DNA of 64,000 nucleotides, taken from positions 868,001-932,000 of the forward strand of contig NZ_QWGB01000005.1 of NCBI RefSeq assembly GCF_003576345.1. The letters run 5' to 3'. The first letter of the stretch is position 1. Each line of letters opens with the position of its first letter. A model generated the notes under the pieces. That model was given only the letters and a program-made list of their open reading frames with translations. It was not told where the DNA came from and did no database searches. The position numbers and the translations under genes were made by a program. The DNA comes from Henriciella barbarensis (GTDB lineage: Bacteria > Pseudomonadota > Alphaproteobacteria > Caulobacterales > Hyphomonadaceae). This document shows, piece after piece, positions 17,028 to 24,858 of the stretch.

Positions 17028-18287
17028 GTGATCCTAAGTCTTTCATCAATGGCTCACCTCGACACAGAAATCGCAATCGTCGGCGCTGGACCGGCTGGCG
17101 CGTCTCTCGCCCTGGCCCTCGCAGGCGCAGGCTTTGACATCACCCTGATCGACGCACGCGACCCGGCAGCGAAGGCGCGGCCCGATACCCGCAACTTTGC
17201 GGTGGTGACGGGCAGCTGGCGGCTGCTGACGGCGATTGGCATTGCAGATCGCATAGAGGGCCAGACCCAGCCGCTGCACGGACTGGAAGCGGTCGATGGC
17301 GGCACGCACTGGTTCGGCGCGCCATCGGTGCTTTTCGGGGATGAGGACCTTATCCACCGCGAGGAAGGCGAGACGCTCGGTCATATGATCGAGGCGACCA
17401 TCCTGCAGGCGGCGCTTGATGACGCCGTTGAGGCTGAAGCGCGCATCAAGAAACTTGCGCCCGCCCGCTTCAGCGATGCGAAAGCCGAACCCGGCCACAT
17501 CACGGTGCATCTCGAAGACGGCAGCGCCATTACGGCCCGTCTTCTCGTCGGCGCTGACGGTATGAATTCTCCAGTGCGCAATGCGGCGGGCATCACTGTC
17601 GAAGGCCGCGACTACGGAAAATCCGTCTTCGCCGCGAATGTGACCCTGTCCCAGCCGCATGACGGCATCGCCCGCCAGCTCTTCACTCCTGAAGGCCCCT
17701 TCGCCACCCTGCCTCTGCGCGGAGATCGAGCAAACCTCGCCTGGTATATGAAGCGCGGCGCGCCTGAAGCCCTCGCCAAGCTATCCCCCGGAGAGGTCGA
17801 AGCGGAGCTGAACCACCGCTTTGCCGAATTTGCGGGTGAGATGAAAATTGACGGGCCGATGGGCTCCTACCCCCTCATTCTACAGATCGCAGAGCACATG
17901 GTCGCCGACCGGGTCGCCCTCGTCGGCGACGCTGCCCGCCGGATCAATCCGTTGGCGGGACAGGGGCTTAATCAGGGTTTCCGCGATGTGGCAGCCCTGC
18001 ATGAGGTTCTGGTCAAAAGTGACCGCGCAGGTCTTGATTTCGGGGCGGCCCAGTCGCTTTCCCTTTATGAATCGGCGCGCCGGTTCGATGCGAACACAGC
18101 GTCTCTGGCTCTCGATGCCATCGACCGTCTCTTCTCCAATGACAGGATGATGACCAAGCCCGTGCGCACGCTCGGCCTGCTTGCGGCAAGCGCCCTCTCA
18201 CCGATGCGGCACAGGCTCGCTGCGCTGGCCAGCGCGTCATCGCCTGGCCTGCCACCGCTCATGCAATCGAGAACTGCGGAAACCTAG
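17028..18287 (+). CDS. FAD-dependent UbiH/UbiF-family hydroxylase
   Basis: Class A flavin monooxygenase, most probably a ring hydroxylase of ubiquinone synthesis acting at the inner membrane. The N-terminal dinucleotide fold reads AIVGAGPAGASLALALAGAG and the C-terminal FAD motif is LVGDAARRINPLAGQGLN, both typical of UbiH/UbiF/UbiL/COQ6. The middle GADGMNSPVRNAAGI is the conserved DG region. Which ring position it acts on cannot be told; alphaproteobacteria use UbiL, UbiM, UbiH and UbiF variants. Start: GTG at 17028 has GGGAG five nt upstream; the ATG at 17049, closer to homologues, lacks a visible site. It overlaps the convergent DUF971 gene by 4 bp. Confidence 0.87.
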   Translation: MILSLSSMAHLDTEIAIVGAGPAGASLALALAGAGFDITLIDARDPAAKARPDTRNFAVVTGSWRLLTAIGIADRIEGQTQPLHGLEAVDGGTHWFGAPSVLFGDEDLIHREEGETLGHMIEATILQAALDDAVEAEARIKKLAPARFSDAKAEPGHITVHLEDGSAITARLLVGADGMNSPVRNAAGITVEGRDYGKSVFAANVTLSQPHDGIARQLFTPEGPFATLPLRGDRANLAWYMKRGAPEALAKLSPGEVEAELNHRFAEFAGEMKIDGPMGSYPLILQIAEHMVADRVALVGDAARRINPLAGQGLNQGFRDVAALHEVLVKSDRAGLDFGAAQSLSLYESARRFDANTASLALDAIDRLFSNDRMMTKPVRTLGLLAASALSPMRHRLAALASASSPGLPPLMQSRTAET

Positions 18288-18586
18288 GCGGCCGCGAGGT
18301 CGCGCAGGTGCTGCCAGGTATAAAGCCCGCTTGAATGTCCATCGCTGAAATGGATGCGGACGGCATAGCGCCCGACAGGGTCCGCCTTTGTTACGGAGAT
18401 ATCGTCAGGTACGGGCGGCTGAGGCGGACGCGGGCCTGAGCCATGGCCGCGCACTTCTGCTGACGGGCTTTCTTCGCGCAGGCGCTTATAGGGAATGGCG
18501 GCTTCCAGCCCGTCTTCAAACACGACGGAAAGCTCTCCAGCCCCCTTGCGGAACCGCAACTCCTGTGGCCAAGGCATTACACTCAT
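18284..18586 (-). CDS. DUF971 / GBBH-like N-terminal domain protein
   Basis: Small cytoplasmic protein (100 aa) with the DUF971 pattern: [39 protein letters not shown] and a C-terminal [18 protein letters not shown]. The same fold forms the N terminus of gamma-butyrobetaine hydroxylase, and free-standing versions are often tied to iron-sulfur proteins or Mrp; metal-binding Cys are absent here. It is last in the minus-strand operon cnoX-lonN-Trm112-DUF971, with an ATGA overlap to the Trm112 gene, so it is translationally coupled. Precise function unknown. Confidence 0.85.
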   Translation of the reverse strand: MSVMPWPQELRFRKGAGELSVVFEDGLEAAIPYKRLREESPSAEVRGHGSGPRPPQPPVPDDISVTKADPVGRYAVRIHFSDGHSSGLYTWQHLRDLAAA

Positions 18587-18801
18587 TTACCCGGCACCTC
18601 ATCAATGACCCGCGCTTCGCTCTCCAGCATGATGGGCAGGCCATCGCGGATTGGATAGGCCAGCCCCGCACGCTTGGAGACAAGCTCCTGACGTTCCCGG
18701 TCATAGGTCAGCGGTGTACGCGTGACCGGGCAGATCAGCTGTTCCAGCAAGCGCGGATCGGTCTTTGTCTCGGTCACTTGTGCCTCGATTTCGCTCGTCA
18801 T
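18583..18801 (-). CDS. Trm112-like small protein (UPF0434)
   Basis: A 72-residue Trm112/YcaR-type protein. Conserved segments are [33 protein letters not shown] and DGLPIML, with one Cys rather than the two-pair zinc knuckle seen in eukaryotic Trm112. Eukaryotic and archaeal Trm112 activates several methyltransferases; the bacterial small form is thought to play a comparable partner role but its enzymes are poorly known. ATGA overlaps on both sides with the LON-domain gene and the DUF971 gene show a tightly coupled operon. Confidence 0.88.
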   Translation of the reverse strand: MTSEIEAQVTETKTDPRLLEQLICPVTRTPLTYDRERQELVSKRAGLAYPIRDGLPIMLESEARVIDEVPGK

Positions 18802-19448
18802 TGCAGGGTCGAGGAATCGTCGCCGGGCGCATCCATGTCAAGCAGGGCGATCAGGGCGCGGCACCGCGCCGCGACCGTGTCAGCTTCCAGCAATGCCTGC
18901 TTTTCCATCGGCGCGAAGGGGCACCCGGCCGATAGTGCATGAACAAGCGTCTCTATCGGTGCGCTTTCGACAGCGTCCCAGTCTACGTCCATCGCATGGC
19001 TCGCCACATACTTCTTCAGTGCGCTGGCCAGCTTTTGCCGATCCGGCAGATTATCAAGATCAGGTTCATTAAGGTCGTCCGCATAGGGGGACCAGTCGGG
19101 AGCCACCTGCCGATAAGGCGACGTGACATCGAGTTCGCTGCCAAGCCTGAAGCGGCAGATACCGGTCAGGCTGATCAGATAGCGCCCATCATCGGTTTCA
19201 GAATAGCTCGTCAGCCGCCCGGCACAGCCAACGCCGGCGAGTTTCGGGTGAACCTTGTCACCTCCAACCGTCTGTATCATGCCAATTAGTCGCGAGCCTG
19301 ATAGCGCATCATCGATCATGTTCAGGTAACGCGGCTCAAAGATGTTAAGCGGCAGGGACCAGCGCGGAAACAATAACGCGCCCGTTAGCGGAAAAACGGC
19401 GAGCGTTTCCGGCAGGTCTTCTGCCTTCCTGTAGCCATGCCTTGTCAT
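18798..19448 (-). CDS. LON peptidase N-terminal (substrate-binding) domain protein
   Basis: A 216-residue stand-alone LonN (PUA-like) domain without the AAA or protease parts of Lon. Signature: [21 protein letters not shown] then [16 protein letters not shown] and [20 protein letters not shown]. The C terminus ends in a helical region ending at the Trm112 start. Such proteins are widespread in proteobacteria; they may recognise unfolded peptides, but no activity is established. It sits in one operon with CnoX (62 bp upstream) and Trm112 (ATGA overlap), a context linking it to proteostasis. Confidence 0.9.
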   Translation of the reverse strand: MTRHGYRKAEDLPETLAVFPLTGALLFPRWSLPLNIFEPRYLNMIDDALSGSRLIGMIQTVGGDKVHPKLAGVGCAGRLTSYSETDDGRYLISLTGICRFRLGSELDVTSPYRQVAPDWSPYADDLNEPDLDNLPDRQKLASALKKYVASHAMDVDWDAVESAPIETLVHALSAGCPFAPMEKQALLEADTVAARCRALIALLDMDAPGDDSSTLQ

Positions 19449-19509
19449 ATGTCAGGCCCTTTCCCGTCCAGACTGAGGACATGGCGCGCCGACCGATGAA
19501 GTCGAGGCC

Positions 19510-20418
19510 TCAGGCAAACATCAGCGAGGACAGGCGCCTGCGACCTTCAATAGTGGCCGGGTCTTTAGGGCCTGCCGCTTCGAACAGTTCGAGCAGTTTT
19601 GCCTTCGCCCTGCCTTCTCCCCATTCAAGATCGTCAGAGAGGATCTTCAATAGGTGATCGGCCGCTTCCTTGTTGCGCCCACGCGCCATCAGCGCTTCAG
19701 CAAGCTCGAGCCGAAGCTCGTGATTTGCCCGCTCATCGGTGACCCTGTCGATGAGCGAATCGAGCTCATCATCCTTTGGGGCATCGGCCATGAGCTCGAT
19801 TGCCGTGCGCACGCTCTTGATTGCCGGGTCCATCTGACGGTCCGGGCCGGCCATGTCGAGGATCTGCGAGGCGCGCTCCGGGTCGTCATTGGCCAGATAG
19901 CAACGCGCCAGGCCAACAATCGCCGGAATGTTCTTCGGGTCGCGTTCGATGATCGCGCCATAGATCTGCGCGGCCTGAGCGGCGTCACCGGCCTGCAGCA
20001 AGCCATCAGCATGCTCAATCGCTTCCTGGATCTGCTGGCCTTCATCCGTGCCGCCGAGCAGCTTCTCGATGAACTGCTTCAGCTGGCTTTCTGGCAGCGC
20101 CCCCTGAAACGCGTCTACAGGACGTCCGTCATTGAAGGCGAAAACCGCCGGAATGGAGCGAACGCCAAGCTGGCCAGCAATGCCCGGGTTCTCATCAATG
20201 TTTACCTTGACGAGTTTGACCTTGCCTTGCTGCTCGTTGACCACTTTCTCCAGGACAGGGGTCAGTGATTTACACGGGCCACACCATGGCGCCCAGAAAT
20301 CGACCAGTACTGGCGCCTGCTTGGACGCCTCGACCACATCGGCCATGAAGTCCTGGTCGGTGGAGTCCTTGATATTACCGCCAGCGCCGCCAGCTGGCCC
20401 AATCGTGATATCTTCCAT
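19510..20418 (-). CDS. cnoX: CnoX/YbbN-type thioredoxin-TPR co-chaperone
   Basis: Chaperedoxin that protects proteins under oxidative stress and passes clients to GroEL in characterised homologues. Residues about 20-125 form a thioredoxin domain with an intact active site WAPWCGPCKSLTP (E. coli CnoX has lost the first Cys, the Caulobacter protein keeps CxxC). Residues about 130-300 are TPR-like helices, e.g. GDAAQAAQIYGAIIERDPKN and NDDPERASQILDMAG. Start 20418 (MEDITIG) is preferred over the ATG at 20466 because a purine-rich AAAGGCGAAAG precedes it and homologues start near here. First gene of the operon cnoX-lonN-Trm112-DUF971. Confidence 0.92.
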   Translation of the reverse strand: MEDITIGPAGGAGGNIKDSTDQDFMADVVEASKQAPVLVDFWAPWCGPCKSLTPVLEKVVNEQQGKVKLVKVNIDENPGIAGQLGVRSIPAVFAFNDGRPVDAFQGALPESQLKQFIEKLLGGTDEGQQIQEAIEHADGLLQAGDAAQAAQIYGAIIERDPKNIPAIVGLARCYLANDDPERASQILDMAGPDRQMDPAIKSVRTAIELMADAPKDDELDSLIDRVTDERANHELRLELAEALMARGRNKEAADHLLKILSDDLEWGEGRAKAKLLELFEAAGPKDPATIEGRRRLSSLMFA

Positions 20419-20496
20419 TTCGCTTTCGCCTTTCGGAATTTTCTGAGGCGGAACTTGGGTCTTCAACGCGAAAAAAACAACATCCCCCGTGCGGGC

Positions 20497-21006
20497 TTAG
20501 TCGTCTGGCAGAAGGGCCGCAAAGTCCACCACAGTGAGATCATGACCGGTCGCCTCGACGAACCGCCTGAAATCATCGCGGGAGATGGCCGTCGTGCCAG
20601 TATTAACCAAGGGGTGAAAATTCAGCGTCTCGAACGCCATCAGGGCCGCATCGACGATGAAGCGGACCCTCTGCTCCTTGTCATTCATCAGCGCGAAACC
20701 GGTGACAGAGCCGGGCGTCACGCCCAGCAGCTCTTCCATTAACTCGCCGCTCGCAAAGGACAGCCTGCGCGTTCCGATCAGCTTGTGCAGCTGGTTCAGC
20801 TTCAGTTTGCTCTCTGCATGCGCCGAAATCAGGACGATGACCCCATCCTTGTCCTTCATGAACAAATTCTTCGTATGCCCACCGGGCATCGTCTCTTTCA
20901 GCTCGCGGCCCTCTTCCACCGTGAACGTCGCCTCGTGCCAGCGCGTCTCATGGCCGAGGCCGAGCTGGTCGAGATAGGCAAAGAGGTCGTCAGGGCTTGC
21001 GGGCAT
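20497..21006 (-). CDS. ProX-like aminoacyl-tRNA deacylase (YbaK/ProRS-associated domain)
   Basis: Cytoplasmic 169-residue trans-editing enzyme of the INS superfamily, expected to hydrolyse mischarged Ala-tRNA(Pro). Diagnostic segments are WHEATFTVEEGRELKETMPG, GGHTKNLFMKDKDG (with the conserved catalytic-type Lys), VLISAHAESKLKLNQLHKLIG, and GVTPGSVTGFALMND. Length matches free-standing ProX/PrdX proteins rather than the insertion domain of ProRS. It precedes the cnoX operon on the same strand but has its own 79-bp gap. Divergent from the DUF6065 gene. Confidence 0.88.
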   Translation of the reverse strand: MPASPDDLFAYLDQLGLGHETRWHEATFTVEEGRELKETMPGGHTKNLFMKDKDGVIVLISAHAESKLKLNQLHKLIGTRRLSFASGELMEELLGVTPGSVTGFALMNDKEQRVRFIVDAALMAFETLNFHPLVNTGTTAISRDDFRRFVEATGHDLTVVDFAALLPDD

Positions 21007-21088
21007 AGCGGTCTTTCAGGCAATCAGGGCGCAGGCGTCAAGTACGCGGCGCGCGTAACAGCCCGGCCACAAGACAAGGAGGCTCCAC

Positions 21089-21823
21089 ATGGAGCTTGAA
21101 TGCTACAAGATCTACGATGTCGCCCCTGAGATCAGGCCCGGCGTCTCACAACGCGACTGGATGGACGCCTTCCCGGACCGCCACCCATACCGCTGCCTGC
21201 CGCTCACCATGGCAAACTCCACCGGCTGGGAAATCCTCTGCCCGATGGACATCAAGATCATCTGGGATGGCGGCGAGCATGACTATTCGCTGAAGCTTTT
21301 CACCACGGGCGATCCGGCGGCAATCCCATCTTTTGCCGACAGCCATTTCCGGCGCGGCATCGTGACCTTCCATACCGGCCACCTCTTCCGCACGCCGCCC
21401 GGCTGGGGCGTCTGGACCTCTGGCCCGCCAAACTATTTCAAGGACGGCATTCAGCCACTGACAGGTCTGGTAGAGACCGACTGGCTGCCCTTCCCCTTCA
21501 CCATGAACTGGCAGATGACGCGCCCCGGCGAGGTCGTCTTCAAAAAGGGGGAGCCGTTCTGTTTTGTGATGCCGTTCGAACACGGCAAGACCGAACAGAT
21601 TCAGCCAGAGCGCAAGCTGCTCGCATCGAACCCAGAGCTGCGGGACGACTATCTCGCCTGGAACAAGAGCCGCAGCGGCTTTCTGGAAAAGCTGAACGCG
21701 CGCGATCAGGATACGGTGAAGGCGGGCTGGCAGCGCCACTATATGCGCGGCGAAAAAGTTACCGGCGACAAGGCCGACGCCCACCAGACCAAGCGCCGCC
21801 TGAAACCGCCGAAGGATGTATAA
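21089..21823 (+). CDS. DUF6065-like protein
   Basis: A 244-residue soluble protein with many Trp, Pro and His residues that matches my memory of the DUF6065 family; function is unknown. Notable blocks are MANSTGWEILCP, SHFRRGIVTFHTGHLFRTPP, GWGVWTSGPPNYFKDG, PLTGLVETDWLPFPFTMNWQ and KKGEPFCFVMPFEH. No signal peptide is present. The His/Trp-rich core and two Cys could suit a metal or cofactor site, but this is only a suggestion. AAGGAGG lies 8 nt before the ATG, the best ribosome site in this part of the window. Monocistronic, followed by a 398-bp gene-free palindrome-rich stretch. The C-terminal tail is Lys/Arg rich. Confidence 0.72.
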   Translation: MELECYKIYDVAPEIRPGVSQRDWMDAFPDRHPYRCLPLTMANSTGWEILCPMDIKIIWDGGEHDYSLKLFTTGDPAAIPSFADSHFRRGIVTFHTGHLFRTPPGWGVWTSGPPNYFKDGIQPLTGLVETDWLPFPFTMNWQMTRPGEVVFKKGEPFCFVMPFEHGKTEQIQPERKLLASNPELRDDYLAWNKSRSGFLEKLNARDQDTVKAGWQRHYMRGEKVTGDKADAHQTKRRLKPPKDV

Positions 21824-21840
21824 AGCGTTCTGATCGTCAT

Positions 21841-21869
21841 CCCGGAAGCGCGGCCACGCGCTATCCGGG
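21841..21869. repeat. Intergenic palindrome (29 bp)
   Basis: CCCGGAAGCGCG and CGCGCTATCCGGG pair with one bulged base across a 4-nt loop. The flanks GTCAT and GAGCC resemble dispersed intergenic repeats seen in many proteobacterial genomes. It is the first of several hairpins in this gene-free stretch and may also act as a terminator-like element for the DUF6065 transcript, though no T-run follows. Confidence 0.65.
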
Positions 21870-21887
21870 AGCCAGCCAACAACACAC

Positions 21888-22008
21888 GCGTCACCCCCGA
21901 TGAGCGACAGCTCATCTGGGAGCCTATCTCCACGCCTTTGAGCGGCTCGCCTACTTGATACGGCAAGCGTTGGACCCTCAGACCGCGTCCCGCGGTCGAG
22001 GGTGACGC
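21888..22008. repeat. Compound inverted repeat with nested hairpins
   Basis: The outer arms GCGTCACCCCCGA (21888-21900) and TCGAGGGTGACGC (21996-22008) are complementary at 12 of 13 positions over a distance of 95 bp. Inside lie two smaller hairpins: GATGAGC-gaca-GCTCATC at 21899-21916 and ACCGC-gtccc-GCGGT at 21982-21996. The layout suggests a mosaic intergenic repeat able to fold as RNA. No coding frame of interest crosses it. Confidence 0.55.
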
Positions 22009-22022
22009 CAAAAGGGCCCGAA

Positions 22023-22058
22023 CGCCCTCATCCTGAGCGAAGTCGAAGGACGAGGGCG
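22023..22058. repeat. Intergenic palindrome of the TCATCCTGAGCGAAGTCGAAGG type
   Basis: Arms CGCCCTCATCCT (22023-22034) and AGGACGAGGGCG (22047-22058) pair at 11 of 12 positions around a 12-nt loop GAGCGAAGTCGA. The core CCTGAGCGAAGTCGAAGG is a sequence commonly met as a dispersed intergenic repeat in proteobacterial genomes, from general knowledge. Other copies in this genome cannot be checked here. Confidence 0.65.
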
Positions 22059-22221
22059 GCTTCGCTCACATCAATCTAGCGCGACTTGCTTCGGCTTTAC
22101 CGGGCCCCAAGAACACCGATTACACCTCCCGCCTGAAAATCCCCCTTGCACCGGGATCCTATTTGCGCTTAAAGCCCGTCTCTCGCTGATCGGCGCAAGT
22201 CGGCCAGTTACCCTATCGGAT

Positions 22222-22296
22222 GCGGGCGTAGCTCAGGGGTAGAGCACAACCTTGCCAAGGTTGGGGTCGTGAGTTCGAATCTCATCGCCCGCTCCA
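22222..22296 (+). tRNA. tRNA-Gly (anticodon GCC)
   Basis: Complete cloverleaf: acceptor GCGGGCG (22222-22228) pairs with CGCCCGC (22286-22292), the D arm contains GCTCAGGGGTAGAGC, the anticodon stem CAACC/GGTTG holds the loop TTGCCAA with anticodon GCC, and the T arm has GAGTTCGAATCTC. Discriminator T is followed by a genomically encoded CCA at 22294-22296. Confidence 0.97.
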
Positions 22297-22488
22297 ATTT
22301 TTCTCAACATCGACGACGTGATTTCATGCCCGTTTCGGGCATCGGTCTCGTGCGCAGTCCGCAGCCCTTAGCAGTGCTAATCGCCGCGTTCAGTTGACCC
22401 TCAGAGTGCCCGCGCTAAGCCCCTCGCCTTGAGCGGGCGGCGCAAGATCGCCCCTCTTTGGTACAGTTTCTCCCAGAGGGTTCTTTAC

Positions 22489-24768
22489 ATGCGTATACTG
22501 ACGTTCCGGCGCGCCTGCCTCGCGTCCGCTAGCCTTGCTTTCTGCGCTGTTCCCGCCGTCGCCCAGACAGGCACTGATAGCGAAGACACCGTCCGCAAGC
22601 TGGAGACGGTCGCCGTCACCGCAACGCGCCGCGAAGAGTCGACGCTCGACATTCCGGCCAGCGTCACGGTGCTGGCAGGAGAGATTGCCGAAGAGGCCTC
22701 CACGCTCGACGGCGCGGAAGGCGTCACGCAATACCTCACCGGCGTCGAAGCGGCCGTTGCCAATGGCTCACAGGTCGCCTTTCAGATCCGCGGCATTGGC
22801 GCGGTGGACCATCAGGCGCTGACGCCGACAGCCGCCGCGATCTATTCTGACGGCGTCTTCCTGTCGTCCAACGTCCAGACCAGCCTGTTCCTCTATGATC
22901 TTGCGCGCGCCGAAGTGCTGAAAGGGCCGCAAGGCACACTCTATGGCCGCAACGCCTCGTCCGGCGCGATCAACTTCATCAGCACGCGGCCGAGCCAGGA
23001 TCAGGACGGCTATCTCCGCGCCTCCTATGGTAATTTCAACCGGATCGATCTGTCCGGGGCTGGTGGCGCCGCGCTGAACGATCGCCTCTCTTACCGCATC
23101 GCGGGTCGCTACCTGTCGCAGGACCCGGCCCTCGACAATGTACAGTCCGATGCCATCCCGCGCGGCCCGGATGCGGCTGGCGGCAAGCGCGATGAATTCG
23201 GTCTTCGAGGCCAGCTACTCTATGAGGCGCCCGGTGGCTCTACGCTTCTCCTGCGCGGCCACTATGAAGAAGATAATGGCATCAACACGACCCCGCGCAA
23301 TGACAGCTTGAACGTAGGCGATCATGAGATTTCATCCGAAGGCCTTGGCTTGAAGGACACCGACAATGAATTCTACGGCCTCGCACTCGAAGGCGAGACC
23401 GAGATCGGGGCATGGTCGCTTTATTCGCTCTCGGCCCTTGAAGGCTATGGGCAGGACTATGGCTTTGATTTCGACGGCACGCCCGCGCCTTTCGGCAATC
23501 CGAACCTCAATGCCAATCTCAGCTATGACCGCTCTTTCCTGCAGCTCAGCCAGGAAGTGCGCGCCGCGCGTGAGTTTGACCGCGCCCGCATCCTGATTGG
23601 CGCCCACCTCGCCTATGAAGACTTTTCGCAGGATTATCTCATCTGGTGCGGACAGCTCGACCCGCAGACACTTGCGGGGACCTGCCCATATGTCGGCACG
23701 GCTGGCCGCGTCGGGCCTGACCCCGTCTCGCCGCTGACAGCGGTCTCCCTCCTCACCCATATCGGGCAGGAGCGGACCACGGCCGCCCTCTTCACCTATA
23801 ATGACTTCGACTTGTCAGACCGCCTCACCCTGACGCTCGGCGCGCGCTATACGTTTGAGGACATTGAAGGAAGCGGCTACGGCCAGCACGTCTTCACTGA
23901 CGGCACGCGCGGCCTCAATAATCGCGATGGTGTCGGCGCTGCGCTAGGCGAGAACAACATCGAGGAAAGCAAGTTCACCGGCAATGCCGCGCTTCGCTAT
24001 GCCCTCTCTCCCGACACATCGATCTACGCCTCCATCGCCAATGGCTACAAGAGCGGCGGCTTCAATGGCGAGGTCCAGAACAATGCGACCAGCTGGCAGG
24101 ATGAAGGCCTGTTCGGCGCCGAAACCGTGACCTCCTATGAGGCAGGCTTCAAGACAGCGCGTGGCAATTTCGCCTTCGACGCCGCCGCCTTTTATCAGGA
24201 CTATGACGCTCCGCAGGCGCGGATCTTCGTATCCTTCGATCTGCCTGACGGCAGTCAGATCACGTCGAACTCGCTGTCGAACCTCGATGAAGCATTGTCC
24301 TATGGGGTCGAAGCCGACACGCGCTGGTCCCCGCTAGAGGGCCTCGACCTCACGGCGAGTGTCACCTGGCTCGAAACCGAGATCGAGCAGACCAGCAACA
24401 CCGCTGGCAACGCTGCCCTTTTCGATGGCAACCCGCTTCCCTTCGCGCCGGAGCTTTCAGCGACGCTCGGCCTTCGGCAGGAATGGCAGCTCGCAGACAA
24501 TCGCCGCGCCGCCATACAGGCTAATGCGAAAGCAAAAAGCGAATACTATCTCGACGCCGAAGGTCTCGACGCGCGCAGTCAGGACGGTTACGCCACGGTG
24601 GACGCCAGCGCGACGCTCTATCTCGATACCCGCGGGCTCGAGCTTAGCCTCTGGGGCCGCAACCTCACCGACGAGGATGTCGCCGTCTCCGGCTATGGCT
24701 TCATCGGCTACAACACCTTCCGGTCAGATCCGCGCCAGTATGGCGTTGCGGCGAAGCTGACCTTCTAG
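22489..24768 (+). CDS. TonB-dependent outer-membrane receptor
   Basis: Outer-membrane beta-barrel for energised uptake; 759 aa. A signal peptide ends around AVPAVAQ (residue 25). A TonB-box-like ETVAVTATRREES (about 40) precedes the plug domain (about 45-165, with AEVLKGPQGTLYGRNASSGAIN), then the barrel runs to the end. The protein finishes with YGVAAKLTF, a C-terminal Phe as expected for BAM-assembled barrels. Late GYATVDASATLYL and LSLWGRNLTDEDVAVSGYGF are typical of the Caulobacter/Sphingomonas FecA-like expansion. The substrate is unknown; no regulator or transporter is adjacent. Start at 22489, with AGAGGG upstream, gives the signal peptide; the longer frame from 22429 does not. Confidence 0.9.
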   Translation: MRILTFRRACLASASLAFCAVPAVAQTGTDSEDTVRKLETVAVTATRREESTLDIPASVTVLAGEIAEEASTLDGAEGVTQYLTGVEAAVANGSQVAFQIRGIGAVDHQALTPTAAAIYSDGVFLSSNVQTSLFLYDLARAEVLKGPQGTLYGRNASSGAINFISTRPSQDQDGYLRASYGNFNRIDLSGAGGAALNDRLSYRIAGRYLSQDPALDNVQSDAIPRGPDAAGGKRDEFGLRGQLLYEAPGGSTLLLRGHYEEDNGINTTPRNDSLNVGDHEISSEGLGLKDTDNEFYGLALEGETEIGAWSLYSLSALEGYGQDYGFDFDGTPAPFGNPNLNANLSYDRSFLQLSQEVRAAREFDRARILIGAHLAYEDFSQDYLIWCGQLDPQTLAGTCPYVGTAGRVGPDPVSPLTAVSLLTHIGQERTTAALFTYNDFDLSDRLTLTLGARYTFEDIEGSGYGQHVFTDGTRGLNNRDGVGAALGENNIEESKFTGNAALRYALSPDTSIYASIANGYKSGGFNGEVQNNATSWQDEGLFGAETVTSYEAGFKTARGNFAFDAAAFYQDYDAPQARIFVSFDLPDGSQITSNSLSNLDEALSYGVEADTRWSPLEGLDLTASVTWLETEIEQTSNTAGNAALFDGNPLPFAPELSATLGLRQEWQLADNRRAAIQANAKAKSEYYLDAEGLDARSQDGYATVDASATLYLDTRGLELSLWGRNLTDEDVAVSGYGFIGYNTFRSDPRQYGVAAKLTF

Positions 24769-24858
24769 GCCTCTCCCCGGCGGCAGGGGTGGCCGAGCGC
24801 GCACCTCTCCGCCATGTTTCTTCCAGCCGCCCACACAAGAGAGGCCACAGGAGGAAGC

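Noticed and set aside
22326-22342. Hairpin ATGCCCG/CGGGCAT just after tRNA-Gly
   Set aside because: Stem of 7 bp without a following T-run; may be a processing structure, but not a defensible terminator.
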